DNA from: Paraspadella gotoi
Lineage: Eukaryota > Chaetognatha
DNA length: 64,000 nucleotides
NCBI GenBank assembly: GCA_051294375.1
Contig: CM119263.1
Location: forward strand, 15,478,532-15,542,531
Direction of reading: 5' to 3'
The notes under the pieces were generated by a model, which did not search any database, had not been told where the DNA came from, and saw only the letters and a list, made by a program, of their open reading frames with translations. Each line of letters starts with the position of its first letter. Position 1 is the stretch's first letter. Below, piece after piece: positions 1 to 12,973 of this stretch. A program made the translations under genes and the position numbers.

Positions 1-767
1 TGTAGATATCTTTTATAACATTTATATGAAATATATGATTAAAAATTATATTTTGGTGACTCGGTCATGAAGATCGGACAAAGTCGTCGTAAAAATGCGG
101 TCGAAATTGAGCTGAATACCAAGTTGGACGACGATGACAGGCCAATGCCAATAGTATTCTAATACTTCTACATCCATTTAGAAAATGACTAGGTTAAAGA
201 TGCTGATAACAACTACGAAAAACACGATTTAAACATCGTACGAGAATTCGCTTCCATGGTTATCAGGATTATGATGTTGTGTGAAACCGATTTAAGTTTC
301 CCACAAACTTACCCCTAAGTTTATAGCTTGATCTCAAGTTTTTTAAGAATAAAACAGTTTGTTTGAAATAGACTATTTAGTGAAAACATTTCGTAAGACG
401 ACGAAGACGTTATTACCCACAACAACAACTATAAGTGAGACGACGAAGACCACCATAAAATCGACCATTGCGACCCGCGCCGCTTATCGAGTTGACGAGA
501 AGACGACAACGAAGACGATGACAAAGACGATGACGACGACAACGACGACGACGAGTAAGAAGTTATGTTCTCGCGACTCGCGAATTAATCATCTCTGCTG
601 ACGTTTTATGGAAGAATGAAGACGCTATCAAAAAACGGGTCGCGGAGAAGACGACGGGAAGTCGCGCTTTTAACGGCGCCTCAGTCGGCGTCTCGCGGCG
701 CCGTTCGGTGTCACGCGGCGCTACACGACCTCTCGCGGCGCCAACCGGAGCTTCGCGGGGTTCGGTG

Positions 768-941
768 ATGGAACGACGCATTGTAAATGAGGAAATGGAC
801 ACTTTTTTAAACCAAGTTATTTTCCCCACCTTTTTCTTGTTCCTTGTTCTAATTCTCACTTTTGTTTCGTTTGAGGTTAAAAAACGTAAAATAAATTTAT
901 TATGGTTAACTATATTACCACCGTTGATGACCGGATATTAA
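768..941 (+). CDS. candidate small ORF with one membrane segment
   Basis: A 57-codon frame beginning at an ATG. The first 17 residues are polar and charged (ERRIVNEE), then about 20 hydrophobic residues (VIFPTFFLFLVLILTFVSF) are followed by a basic KKRK stretch, which is the layout of a single-pass small membrane protein. A GT after the GAG codon that precedes KKRK could instead act as a splice donor. I know of no family for it, and a frame of this size can arise by chance in AT-rich DNA. Confidence 0.15.
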   Translation: MERRIVNEEMDTFLNQVIFPTFFLFLVLILTFVSFEVKKRKINLLWLTILPPLMTGY

Positions 942-1237
942 TTTTACAGGAACTTTAATCAGGAGCGATAGGAAAAAAACTTGATTAAACTAGTAATTCT
1001 TGAACTGTATATTATTTTACTAACATTTATTAGTTAGTTATTAGTTAGTTTTTTTCTATCACCCAAGATTGAAGTCCCAGTATCTGTACGTAAAATTTAA
1101 AATCCATTTTAGTCTTTTTGTTTTGTGACTTATTTAAATATCGATCTTTTGCCATTTCTTTTCCTGCCCATTGCCCGGTCCTCGGTTCATTTCCCGTCGT
1201 TCTCTACCTCTTTTCCGTTCCGCCTAATCCAGGCTGC

Positions 1238-1278
1238 CTGCCAGGCCTGCCTGCCTGCCTGCCTGTCTGCCTGCCTGG
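1238..1278. repeat. (GCCT)n microsatellite
   Basis: About nine GCCT units with one T substitution, on the plus strand. Confidence 0.8.
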
Positions 1279-1639
1279 TCTGGACTCGCGCCCAATTTTC
1301 GGGTCGACCCCAACCCAGACCTCTTCGCGTCACTTAGAGGGAAAACCCTTCCCAGACCGGAGATTATGATCGCTGGCTTTTGCTCAATGAACCAAATTCT
1401 TTGCCAATTGCGTCAAGAAACAGAAAGAAATAAAGAAAAGAGGAGAGAGAGAAAAAAGTCCCTGTTTTTCTCGTTTTAACTTCCCACGAATAAATTACGC
1501 CGTATTGAGGTATATATAATTATTTGTGATAAAAGGATAAAGGCAAATACCGAGAAATTTTTTTTTCCCTTGGCCAAAAGCTGAAACCTGGTTCCACAGC
1601 AGAAAAAAAATAGGAGGGGGAACAACGAGAGAAAAAATC

Positions 1640-1642
<3 letters not shown>

Positions 1643-1731
<89 letters not shown>
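1643..1731. repeat. (CT)n array
   Basis: About 44 uninterrupted CT units. Confidence 0.95.
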
Positions 1732-1732
<1 letters not shown>

Positions 1733-2474
1733 GCAGCGATTGTGTCCTCTTCAATTCCCCAGCCACAACAAGGAAAACATAAAGCGCATGGAACCAACAA
1801 AAACCGACGGCGTCGGCTTCGGGGTGGATGGGCGATAACAATGGAAATCCGACCGAGGGGGCGTTGCCTCTGCAAACTGGGTGGGCGTGGCAGTCGAGTG
1901 GCGCAAGAGATAGAGAGAGAAGGAGTGGGTGGACGGCGGAGGACTAACGTCTTGGAGAAATCCCCGACGAAGAAAGATCCAGGGAAGGAAGGGACTTTCT
2001 TACCTAAATAGCGAAGGATATATCATATTATATGGGGATGGAGATCGGGGAAAGGTGTACAAGGGATGCAGGATAAATCGACGGATCGATAGGGAAGGAG
2101 GCGGAAGAGAAAAATCTCCTTCGCTTCAGATCGAATTCGATTCGCGAAGGCGGAAACGAAAAGATTGGCTGAGGCGATGAGAGTGAAACCTGTGGGGGAG
2201 AGGATCTGTGGTTCTTGTGGTTCTTGTGGATCGAAAGATCCGCGTTGTGGCGAAAAAAGGTGATATGTGTGGATGCAAAAAGTGTTTGAAATCTTCGGAG
2301 TCATGCGAGTTTTGTTTAGTCTGGCTTTCCCTACGATTCTCTATTTTCTCTGCGATGGAAGAAAAAAAACTCACGTGCGCTGGTTTGTTTCTCTCCTTGT
2401 CACAAATTGTAAACCCTCGGGTGAAACAGGAGGTGAGCGCGGAGAGGAACGGGAGAAAAAAGATATAATTTAGA

Positions 2475-2504
2475 AGAGAGAGAGAGAGAAAGAGAGAGAG
2501 AGAG

Positions 2505-2581
<77 letters not shown>

Positions 2582-2605
2582 ATAAAGAGAGAGAGAGAGA
2601 GAGAT
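2475..2605. repeat. (GA)n array
   Basis: GA repeats broken by single A or AA insertions at both ends, with a pure core of about 55 bp. Confidence 0.9.
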
Positions 2606-4170
2606 TGGAACAAGTACCGGCTGTTTCGAACAGTTCGTGAAAATTGGAGCGCCGCTCCTCGGCCGAAGACGTCAGAGGGGGATGATGGCGAGGGGTAAGA
2701 AACCTTGGGAAAAAGATTCTTCGCGTGCTGATTGGGTGAAAGGGTTTGTTTCAGAAAGCAAGGAGAGAAGGTGAGTCAAATAAGTATTCGGTCTCGGGGA
2801 AAATAGGAAGGTAGGAATCCGGAGAATGGTTTTCAAAATAAGGAAATTTGGTAGTTGAGAGGAAGGGGAGGGATAATAAGGGTCCCGAGGTCAGCGAGTT
2901 GTTTTGTGGTCGGGAAACGAAGGCAGGGCAACGAGGTAAAGACTCAGAGAGACTCGGCCGGTCGTTAGGGTATTTTGAGGAGATGGAGGAAAAGCATGAA
3001 GAGGAGGAGGAAGAGGATAAGGAGAAAAATAGAAGGCGGTGATTGGCTGAGAAGAAAATATACTTGAGATGAAATGAAATAGTTAATAGGATTTATTCAC
3101 TTATTGTTTAAAAAAACTGAATGTGTTAATGATTACAAAAAAACCTACATTAACACCCAACGTTCAACACCCATTTTAATTTTTTTAATGAATCCTAACC
3201 CTCGGTATTTATAAATACTCTAAATCACCTTCATTAAGTTGTGGTCAAGAAGAGATAAAAATTTCCGAAATAAAAAAAACGATGAGAAAACTTACTGCCT
3301 TCGAGGTTAACAAATAGACGGACGAATGGATTGCGTAAGGATCAAATGTTGTTTAAAGAGAAGGAAAGGGGCACTTCAGGGTTGGAGACCGCGCGGGGTT
3401 AAATCGAGTCGAGCGTATAAAAAAAAAAACCAAAAAAAAAAAAAAAAAAAAAAAAACTTTCTTTCTTCAAAAGAAAAAAAAAAAAGGCTGAAAAAAAAAT
3501 GGAAGCAGAAAATCCTCCGGCAACAATTTATGGGCAACAAAACTTCCGGCGGGCGGAAGCAAAAGAGGAGAAGGGAGAAGAAAATCCCGCACCTTTTGTG
3601 CTCCCCTCGGCCTTTTGCTTCGACGGACCTCGAGCTGTTCAAAGACCGCGCCACTTGCCTTTGTGCCACGCCATTGTGGCGTGGAAAGACTGCGTGGTGA
3701 GCGTGGTTCGCCGCACGCAATGGATTTCACGTTGCCAAGAATGCATAGATGGACATTGGACAATGGTCATAGCGAAAAAAAAAGAGAAAAAGCTTGCGAT
3801 ACCCAGAAATGAAATACATGGCATGATCTTGACCGTTGGACTCTACCGTTGGTATGCAGTATGTACAGTATGATTGCATTTCTTTCCACCCAATATTTCT
3901 GGAATGACTTCAAAACAGAAATTATTTTTTTCGAGAGCGTTACAGTTTTTCTCATAAATTTTATATTTTTCTTTCATTTTGTATATTTAACGCGGAAAAG
4001 GACTTACTCAAAAAAAGTTGTCGTTCTGAAAGATGGGCGCGAGAGAATTCTCATGAACTCACCCTCCCTCACCTTTCTTTACGCCCAAAACATTGATGGA
4101 TGCGTCGAAAGCTTAACCTTCGACGAGGTCGAGCGACGGCTGCCGACTCAGACCGACTTCGACCGACAGG

Positions 4171-4234
4171 CCGACACGCCGACACGCCGACACGCCGACA
4201 CGCCGACACGCCGACACGCTGACACGCCGACACG
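4171..4234. repeat. 8-bp minisatellite, CCGACACG x 8
   Basis: Eight consecutive CCGACACG units, the seventh carrying C to T at position 2. Because 8 is not a multiple of 3, the open frame running through it (3849-4244) cycles through alternating residues and is not good evidence of coding. Confidence 0.9.
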
Positions 4235-4586
4235 CCCTCGCTAAAACGTTACACCACAGAGGCCATGGCTACGTCTGCGATTGGACAGCATACCGACGAC
4301 CCCACGTGACATTGATACCGTTCCGGGTTCGCGAAAGAGAAGTCACCGGTTTTTTCCGCTTGTCAGAATTTCCACGTAGAAGATTGAAATGATGCTGAAT
4401 GGTATCTATAGTATCTATACGATGTGCATGAAAATAAACTTATATTAATAAACATTAAACAAGTTTGAGTTGTAACGAGCGATTAAATACGAGAAACGGA
4501 CCTGACTTATTTCGTACAAGTGGAATACGATTATAATTATATGCAGAAAATTGTTGTGTAAATTTTAAGTAAATTTTAACTTTTAA

Positions 4587-4740
4587 ATTAGGCGAAAAAC
4601 AGTTTTGGTTTGACAACGATTTTTTTGACATAATTAGCCAGATATGTTTCGGCTCATTCAGTTAGAGCCTTCATCACTGCTTTAACTGAATGAGCCGAAA
4701 CATGTCTGGCTAATTATGTAAAACTGTTTTTCTCCTAATA
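4587..4740. mobile_element. foldback (inverted-repeat) element
   Basis: The outer arms match (attaggcgaaaaacagtttt at the left against its near-exact reverse complement ending at 4739). Inner arms of about 36 bp (4629-4665 and 4683-4719) contain CATAATTAGCCAGA and TGTTTCGGCTCATTCAGTTA on the left and their complements on the right. The left side has an extra stretch between outer and inner arm. The loop reads about gagccttcatcactgct. This is the structure of a foldback MITE or decayed palindromic transposon end. No coding capacity. Confidence 0.7.
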
Positions 4741-5280
4741 CTTCAAAAACAACGAAAAAGTTTATGCTTGAATTGTTTCATATTAACTTTTGATAATACA
4801 ACCTCGAATAATAAAATTTGGGAGTAGGTGTTAAAGAAGAAATAAGGGCGCTTAGCGAGCTGTACGAGTCGTAAATTCTCTCGAATTAAAATTGCACCAA
4901 ATGTCAGCCATTCAAGAAAATTAAAGGCCCGGGCTATCGCTGAGGACGACGACGACGACGACGACGAGCATGACAACGACGAAGATGGCGACGACGACGA
5001 CGACGACGAAAAGGTCAACTTTATCATTTTCTTTGCCATGGATTTGCTTTATGCATGAGGGATGAAAGAGTTTGTCTCTGGGCGGAAGCCGAGGCAAAAG
5101 CGGTAAAAGGGGAGAGTGAGATAGTGAGAGAGGGATGGAGAGAGGGAGAGAAAGAGAGAGAGAGATTTTGGCATTCTCCATGCCTCACTCCGTATTTACA
5201 ACGATTTATAAATTTCGTTCTCTGCCGAGAGAAAAAGAAGAAAATGAATTATTCTCGATTCCCATTCTAAAGAAACAATT

Positions 5281-5337
<57 letters not shown>

Positions 5338-5361
5338 TCTTCTCTCTCTCCTCTCTCTCTC
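5281..5361. repeat. (CT)n array, interrupted
   Basis: CT units broken by TT and CC insertions. Confidence 0.9.
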
Positions 5362-5534
5362 CTTTCTGTGTCTGCCTATCTCTGGCACTCGCTTTTTTTT
5401 CAGTGTAAATACCCAGTTTTGTAGTTAAATATACTTTAAATCGATTTGTTAGAGAAAATAAAGATAGCAATAATGTCAAATAAAGAAAAACCTGCAATTT
5501 TGTTTGGATTCTCCGAGAAACGTTACCCTCCTTT

Positions 5535-5550
5535 CTCTCTTCTCTCTCTC

Positions 5551-5603
<53 letters not shown>

Positions 5604-5631
5604 TCTTCTTCTCTCTCTCTCTCTCTCTCTC
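5535..5631. repeat. (CT)n array, interrupted
   Basis: CT units with TCTTCTTCTT interruptions in the second half. Confidence 0.9.
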
Positions 5632-6467
5632 TTTTTTGAAAAGTTAAAATCCATCGCTCGCTAAGACGCTGGAAAAATAAAGAGAATAAAAAAGGAATAA
5701 AAAATGGAAAAGAAAAATGAATGAAGGGAAAGACCCTCCTATAGATTAGGAGGGAAAGGGTCCCTCAAATCCTTCCAAGAATAAAATGTTGGCGGAGGGA
5801 AAATACCCAGATGGCGAAGGCTGTTCCCCGGTGGTTGTCGTCATGTTCGTTGTTGTTGTTGTAGCAGTCTTCGTTTCCGGTCCAGGAGATCGAAATGTGG
5901 GCGTGGCTCGAGTCCGCAATAAACGTTCCTTCTTTCGTTTCTCTCTGGTTTCCCAAGATTTACATCGTTACGTCCATCTGACATGAATTCATCTGTGCAT
6001 CTGCAAGAGCTTGACTCGGTTATTCCGTCAGTGAGGCTGTTTACAAGCTTTTTTTTAATCGGCGGGTTTAGATAAAGAAAAAAAAATATTTTGTTACTCA
6101 TGTGTTTTACATTTTCAGTGCCCAAAATTGTTTTGCTTTACATTCAAAAAAATGTTAAAGTCAAAAAGTTTTTGCTATAAATGACTAGAAAAAAAAAATC
6201 GACTTCCAGTTTTCACCTGACGTCTCTCCCCGTTTTTCTCTATTTCCGGAATGATAAGGAAAAACTTAAAAGGAAATTATTTCTGTGGAAAAGAAGTAGA
6301 GAAAGAAAATAAAGGAAAAAGGAAAAGTGAATAAAAGACTGGAGTAAATAAAGGGAAAAAAAAGGGGAAAAAAAAGGGAAACTGACGAGGGAGGAATTGA
6401 AAGAGCCAGGGAGGAAAAGACGGACAAAAAGGGAGGAAAAAGAAAAACGACGGGACAGACAGAGCGG

Positions 6468-6498
<31 letters not shown>

Positions 6499-9400
6499 CA
6501 GAAAAACCTCGCGGAGGTTAAATCAAGGAAAATAGAAAAAAGAGATTAACGTCGCCGCGAGAAGAGAAAAACTCTTTTCTTTTTCTTTCCTCCTTTTTTT
6601 TTTTAATATCCTTTCGACCATTCTTCTTTCTGTCTGTCCTTTTTTTCTTCATTTTCTATATATTTCTTTCTTTCTTTATACACATACTTGTCTTGGTATT
6701 TTTTCGCTTTCCTTTTTTCCTTTTCTTTTAATTTTAGTATATCTCTTAATTACCTGCCTCCTTATTTAAATTTGCAGATTTTTAAAAATCATCGAAATTC
6801 CTTGACGTAAAACAATTTTGTCACCCAAAAAGTAGGAAGACGCAAAGACGAAGTATCCGCGTGGCTAAGCGGTCAATATTTTCCGTGAATACGCCGGACG
6901 AAGGCTTGACCCAAAACGCGTCCAGTGGTTCTCGCGTAAAAACACACGAGCTTCGCCTCTGCAGACTCTAGCGTCAGCGAGCTGACTGCGCATGCGCGGA
7001 TTTTGGAAGTTAAAAAAAAAACTCGGTTATAAAAAAATGCCATTTTTTCCGACCCTCTCGAATATGATACAATTTATTTTCCGCTCGGTGTAGCGTCTAA
7101 AGAAATTTGAAATTTAATTTTGCCCCTTTTTTTTTAAGTCGAGGAAATCCGGTTACTTTCAAAAAAAAAGTTAATTTGATCGGTTATATGTCGTTTTTGA
7201 TTTTTTAGGTGTTTCATTCTTGGATTGGCAAGTAATTGTGATTTACTAACTTTAACTAATTGTAACAGCAACATGTAGCCACTGTAGCTTCTAGTCAAGC
7301 TCCCCGGAATTTTTTCTACTCACTTTTATTTTTTTCCCCAAGCTCTACCCCTAAACGCTTTTTAGTTTTTACTCTTTTTTTTTTCAAATTCCTCCGGGAA
7401 AAAGTCTCTTCGTTAAATAAAGAGCCGCGAGACCAAAGTGAATTTTAAAGTTGAAAAAAAAGGACAGTTTATGAAATATTCTGTTTCAACAAACACACTT
7501 TCTATTGAAAACAAATTTAGCATTATTAGCATTAATAAATACATACTAGAATATAGAAATATTTTATTAAACAAGCGAATATTAAAACATAATTTTCGAT
7601 ACCTATCAGATTTATCAGCAATAATTTTATTTCGTAGACCAACTATTGGTGAACCTTTTGTTTTTGGACTTGACTTTTGAGCATAGCTTCTGACCAAAGG
7701 AGACGTCTCTGTCGTCTTATGACGTCGTTCAAAAATTTATTTAGTCTAAAGTCTCCTGACTAACAAACCAACTCCCCTTTAACCAAAACAACCATCAGTC
7801 TGTAACAAACTATTGCCCGCCCAAGCAGCTTGCGATCTCCACTTTATATCCAACGAAGGCGTAAAGTTTTCAATTCGTTTTCAGTCTCGCGAACCCTTCC
7901 CTTTGGCCTTCTCTCATTAAAGCATTGTTTGTTTATATAAATTATTTTCACTCCCCTTTTTTTTCAAAGTCTTTTGTTCTTATTTTTTATATTCAAATTC
8001 TCCCGCGCCCGGATCTTTTGTTTACCTCTCTGGAGCAGGTGACTAGCAGCGACGCGGCGGAAAGAAAGAAAATGAAAAAGTGTTGAATCGGGGCGAAGCC
8101 GAGAAGGCGCCACGAGGGGCAACGTCGACGGGGGGCGTGGGGCGGGGAGACGAGGTGAGGCTGAGCGGGCCGCGGCATTTTCCGAAGGGAGTAAGGGGAG
8201 GGAGGATGAGGCGGATGTTCTATCAGAGTTCGTTGACTGGTGAGGGGTTTTTTTTCTTCAGGACGCAGTAAACGGGGATTAGAGAGAGAGAGAGCGATGG
8301 GAGGAGGTGAGAGGAGAGATGACGAAGACGAGGAATGACGAGAGTGAAAGAGAAGAAAAGGGATGAGGAGAAAGTTAAGATAAAGTCGGGGAGGAGGGAG
8401 GAGAAAAAGAAAGAATAGGGAAGAGAGAGGAGATGATGGACAAATAGGGGAAATAGAGGAATAAGGAATATCGAAAATAATGGAAAATGACTTAAAACGA
8501 CTTAATAAAGGATCGGAGAGAGTGGATGAAGGGGATTTTCGTCGAATTTTATTTCACATAAGCGATTATCGGAGAGACATTAGATGAACACGTCGATAGG
8601 GATAGAAAAATATAAAGGTCGAGGGAGTAGGATAGAGAGCGATCGATTCCGTACATTCGTGTCAGGACTAAAGAGTGACAGGTGGAAAGAGATTAGCTTC
8701 CTTTTAGTCCGCGTCAAATGATTGCGACAGTCGAAGCGAAAAAAAAAGTAAATTAAAAAGAAAAAAGCCGAGAAAATCAAGACTTTTTTCCCCTCGTTTT
8801 TATTTTTTCCCCTTTTTTTTTGTTTTCGCGTAGGTTGTATTCCTTAATTCGCCGCCTTCGGAAAGTTTAATCTCCTTTTTCCCGCGTTTTATATTCCGTT
8901 TCTAATTTCGTTTAATTTCTTTTTATTTCTCGTTTTTTCGTCGTTGAATTAAGAAAACCCAACGAAACGTCAATCGTGACCTGTTGAAGTAAATAAAGCG
9001 GAGACGAATTATAATTTAAAAAGTTGAAAAGAAAATTGCAGCTTAGCCGAGTGGCGAGAGGGCGTATGGCAAAATAAACAAGGAAGTAAATTATGCGAAA
9101 AAGAGATCGGAGAAGCAATAAATGGGCTTTGAAAAAAATACTCTTTGCATTAATACAGGAAAATCGCATATAATAAGCGTCGTTATTAAATTTAAAAAAA
9201 ACAAAAAACGAGATCGTGAGATGATAAGAGCCTCTTTTTAATACAGTCTCATTTTCTAAAAAAGACCTTTAACCGAGTCTTTCGACGCTCGGAGGCCACA
9301 TCTTGAATTTGGCTTTTTTAATCTTCACGGAGGCGAATTTAGGCGCTAATCGAATCGAGGGGAAAAAGGAGATTAAGAGGAGACAAAAACGATGCATCTG

Positions 9401-10276
9401 GATGAGAAGAGGAAAGAGAAAAGAGAAGGTGAGAGATGAGAAAAGATGCGCGATGGAAATGCGCGAAGGGAAAAAGAGAAGAAGTTACGAGTTGAAGCAC
9501 TAAAAGAAAAGAGAGAAAAGATTAAAAAAGAAGAGCAGACAATAAAGGTAGAGGTAAAAATTACATCCACTGCTTCGAAATGAGGTGAATAAAAAATCAG
9601 AAGAAATGTTTTGTAGTAAAGCTTTCGAGATGTGTAATACCGAAGAAAAGTACAAAATGTATATAATTCACAGTTTCGCTTAATTTTCTGTCGTCGTCAT
9701 AGACGTCGTAGTTATCGTCGCCATTGTCGTTTCTTCATCGTCGTTTCTCCATCGTCTCTTGCGTAGTCGCAACGGTGGTCGCGTTATGCATTTGCAACGT
9801 TTATACAATCAACTATCGTCCTGGATTTTATTGTTGTCTCTCTAAGCTCGTCTGGGTTGCGCTCTGCTGACTGACGCGCAAGGCGTGGCCCAGCGGAGTG
9901 CGTTTTATCTGATCTTGTTAATTAGCATAAAAATAATTATTACTGTTATTATATCTTGTTTTAGCTTTGGTATTTTTTCATAATTTTTTTTTGTAAACAA
10001 AGACAATTAAATAATTAAAGTAGATATAAATAGAAAAAAAAATCTTTACTATTCGTTAGTTATGTTTTAAAATATCGAACACTGCGGCGCGGACCAAGTT
10101 GACAAATTTACGAGTTATGAAAGTCAATCTCGTCTGAGACGAAGATTAGAAATGGAACTGTGGAGCTGAGGATAAGGTGAGAAAAGGGTAAGGGTGAGGT
10201 GAAAGTGAGGACAAGCCGGAAATGGCGACGCAATCGATGTCGAATCTCAACAGCGGTGACAGGATCTGCGATTGGC

Positions 10277-10430
10277 GTGATTGGTCGAGCCAATACGACG
10301 GTGACGAATGTTAAGACGTTTGTGATTGGCCAAACCTAAGCGTCAGTGACAGAAGCATCGAGCATCGTGATAGGTCGAACTTAGGCGTCGGTGACAGAGG
10401 CTTCGACCATCGTGATTGGCGGTCAAGTCG
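10277..10430 (+). promoter_or_regulatory. 45-bp tandem units carrying CCAAT boxes
   Basis: Three consecutive 45-bp units start at 10277, 10322 and 10367, with a fourth partial unit at 10412. Each begins GTGATTGG or GTGATAGG and contains a GTGAC core. ATTGG (the reverse complement of CCAAT) occurs in most units and also just upstream at 10271. A TATA box follows about 75 bp after the last unit. The arrangement suggests an upstream promoter array; the gene it would serve has not been found. Confidence 0.45.
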
Positions 10431-10502
10431 ATTCGGTGCCGGCCGTCATTTCGTCCTGACATCAAATGACGGGGCTTCCGGAATTAATCGGCGTGACCGA
10501 CT

Positions 10503-10509
10503 TATAAAA
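10503..10509 (+). promoter_or_regulatory. TATA box candidate (TATAAAA)
   Basis: TATAAAAG on the plus strand, followed by a G-rich tract (10511-10530) and preceded by the CCAAT-bearing tandem units. Initiation would be expected near 10535. The first ATG downstream closes after two further codons, so any coding exon must lie further on. Confidence 0.35.
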
Positions 10510-12688
10510 GCGGAAGGGGGAGGCGGGGGGGTTGCGGAGTCTGCAATGGATAGTTGACTTTGCTGGAGATTTGAGATCGTGGGGAAAAAGAGGGAAAGGT
10601 TAAATGTTGAAGAATCATATCTTTATCTTTATCTTTAGTATCTTATCTTTTTTTTTAATCAATGATGAATACAATGTAATATGTCGGAGTCATAAAGCTT
10701 TCCGTCCTTGTTCTTATGGGTGTTTATTGGCTGTGGATAGATGGCTATCAGAGATTTAGAGGTAGATCGCTCGCCGTCAGAGAGATTGTCTCTCGATCGA
10801 CGAGGGGCGTGCCGTGCGTGGTGATACAAGGGAGATGACGAGATGAGGAGAGTTAAGATGTATGGGAGCCTCTGAGCGCTATACTGAGGGTGGGCATTAC
10901 AAAGATTGGGGTTTGAAAGGTAAAGGGACAACTGAAGGAAGTTGCGCGTTACTAAGGACGTTACGGTGGGGTAGCGAATTTTAGAGAAATGGGTCGCCAA
11001 AGGGGAAGAGGGCTAAGAACAGGGATGGCGATTGGGCATCGAAGAGGAACGCAGCGTCTTACAGGAGCGGAGCAACTTGGGAGGTTTGAGGAGTCCTAGA
11101 GGAGTGAAGCGTTTTGGAGGGATGGGGCGTATAAAGCTCTAGTTTTTCGGGTCAAACGTCAAATCAACGAGAGACGAGGAATCGGATCTCGATTTAACGA
11201 CGACGAGGAAGAGGAGAAAGAGGAGGAAAAAAGAAAAAAAAAGGAAAATATTGGAAAAGGGACGCGGGGGATTTGAGAGGAAGAAGAAAATCAGGCGTAA
11301 AATGTATCCAGGAGAATAAGAATCGTTTGGTCGACCTTAGTAGGGAGAATCACCTCGTCGGATTGAATGGAGAACAGCGAGAATTTAAAAACAGATATTT
11401 GAGACGGTAATAAAGGTGATCGAGCCTTGAAGTATCCATTCAATTTGTGATTTACGTATTTATTAGTGATGGCTGTATAGTGTATAGCCTATGAACGTGG
11501 CTCATCATCGGTTCTAGTGGCCTCTGATAATAACTGACTGCTAACTGTTTGTTGCGAAGGATCGCTCGGATTTATCGCGGAACGCACGATTTGGACGAAT
11601 ACGCTTGCTGATGTTTTGTGTGTAGTACTATTGTCATTAATCTCCCCCTCTGGAAAAAAAAACCCTGTAAAAGATGTCGCCCTTTCCCTTTTTTGGTCAA
11701 TATTTTTTATATCATTTTACCCTTGATATTCGAGTGAATTTGAGTTAATTTCAGTCGTGCTTGTTATTAAGTGTTTTGCCCGGAGAAACCTCTTTTTTAC
11801 GTGTTTCCGACGGATCTATATAAAGATATAAAACGTTTCAACCTTTACTATACAACTTTTCCTTGGCGACTCACGTTGAGACAATTCGTTTCGGGCGAAA
11901 CATCAGACGCTAGCATGAGAATAAGCGACAATTCTCACAACCCCAAAGAATTTTAAATCGCCATCTTTCGACGCGAATCTCGTCGTCTCCAATGGCAACG
12001 ACATCGATATTCCGCGTCTCGGTCATAAATTTCGTCGCCATCGAAGATGCTCGATTGTCTGGCAATGGACTCGGTCGCCTTGCGCCCTCGTACGAATATA
12101 AAAAGAAAGAAAAAAAACAACTATTTTTTCCCCAAATATGTGATGAAAATCGTTTTGAGAGCGAGCCAAAGAAGAAAATCATTGCCAACGCTGTCCGATC
12201 TTCGTCGTCGTCTTCGTCGTAGTTTTCGTCGTTGGCATCATCGTCGTTGACAAAATCCGTGTTCGAGTTCCGCCCACGTCTCAATGGATCAAACTAGATA
12301 CGTATATATGCAACGCATCTTACTAATTATAAAGAGCGACATTAATCACAATGCCGTTATTCTTCGACTTCGTCTCTTTCAGTGGCGCAAAATCGCGGAG
12401 ATGTTGAATGTCATTTGGCGTCAACTCGATCGCAGTCGGCGACGCGACGCGAAAGGTCGCGCCACCGGCGAATCGTCGCCAGAGGAGAAAGAGGAAATGA
12501 AATTCTCGAGAAAAGGAGAAAGAGACTGACGGCGGTCGCCGCCGTTCGGTCGCCTAGCAACCGTGACGGATTTGCCTTCAATAATCCGCTTTAGTTGGAA
12601 TAAAACCACTCTGCGGTTGTTGTTGTTGTTGTAGTTGTTGTTTTAGTTGTTTCAGGAGCCGAGGTTTGACCTAATCAAAAAGATTCAA

Positions 12689-12750
12689 GATTTTATTTTT
12701 ATTTTTATTATTATTATTATTATTATTATTCTTATTATTATTATTATTAA

Positions 12751-12795
<45 letters not shown>

Positions 12796-12797
12796 TA

Positions 12798-12828
<31 letters not shown>

Positions 12829-12843
12829 ATTATATATTTATTA
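12689..12843. repeat. (ATT)n array
   Basis: About 150 bp of TTA/ATT units with a few substitutions, ending in TA-rich sequence. Confidence 0.9.
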
Positions 12844-12896
12844 TTAATTATTGGTTGTATAATGGAAGAGATTGGAATTATAATACTATTTGGTAT

Positions 12897-12937
12897 TGCA
12901 CACACACACACAGAGAGAGAGAAGAGAGAGAGAGAGA

Positions 12938-12972
<35 letters not shown>

Positions 12973-12973
12973 T
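12897..12973. repeat. compound (CA)n(GA)n microsatellite
   Basis: A short CA run is followed directly by GA units with GAAGAG interruptions. Confidence 0.9.

Larger units (their letters stand above)
1..4580. other. intergenic sequence with simple repeats
   Basis: No gene could be supported here. It holds ACG/GAC-rich sequence around 400-560, a (GCCT)n run near 1238-1278, two long (GA)n/(CT)n arrays, poly(A)-rich DNA around 3420-3490 and the 8-bp minisatellite at 4171. A 31-codon open frame at 67-162 and a 124-codon frame at 3499-3873 are free of simple repeat over much of their length, but neither has a recognisable motif or a convincing splice context. Confidence 0.6.
4741..10219. other. 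intergenic sequence, AT-rich with (CT)n/(GAC)n repeats
   Basis: No supported gene. It contains (GAC)n at 4944-5010, two (CT)n blocks near 5.3 and 5.6 kb, a GTT/TTG-rich run at 5848-5866 and a GC-richer patch at 8050-8210. A sequence at 6868-6880 resembles a tRNA A box but lacks the rest of a tRNA. Confidence 0.5.

Noticed and set aside
3499-3873. 124-codon plus-strand frame
   Set aside because: No motif, a poly(A)-rich start and no splice or promoter context; length is not remarkable for a 64-kb window.
6855-6940. tRNA-like sequence with an A-box-like GTGGCTAAGCGGTC
   Set aside because: No acceptor stem, anticodon arm or acceptable B box at the expected distance; at most a remnant.
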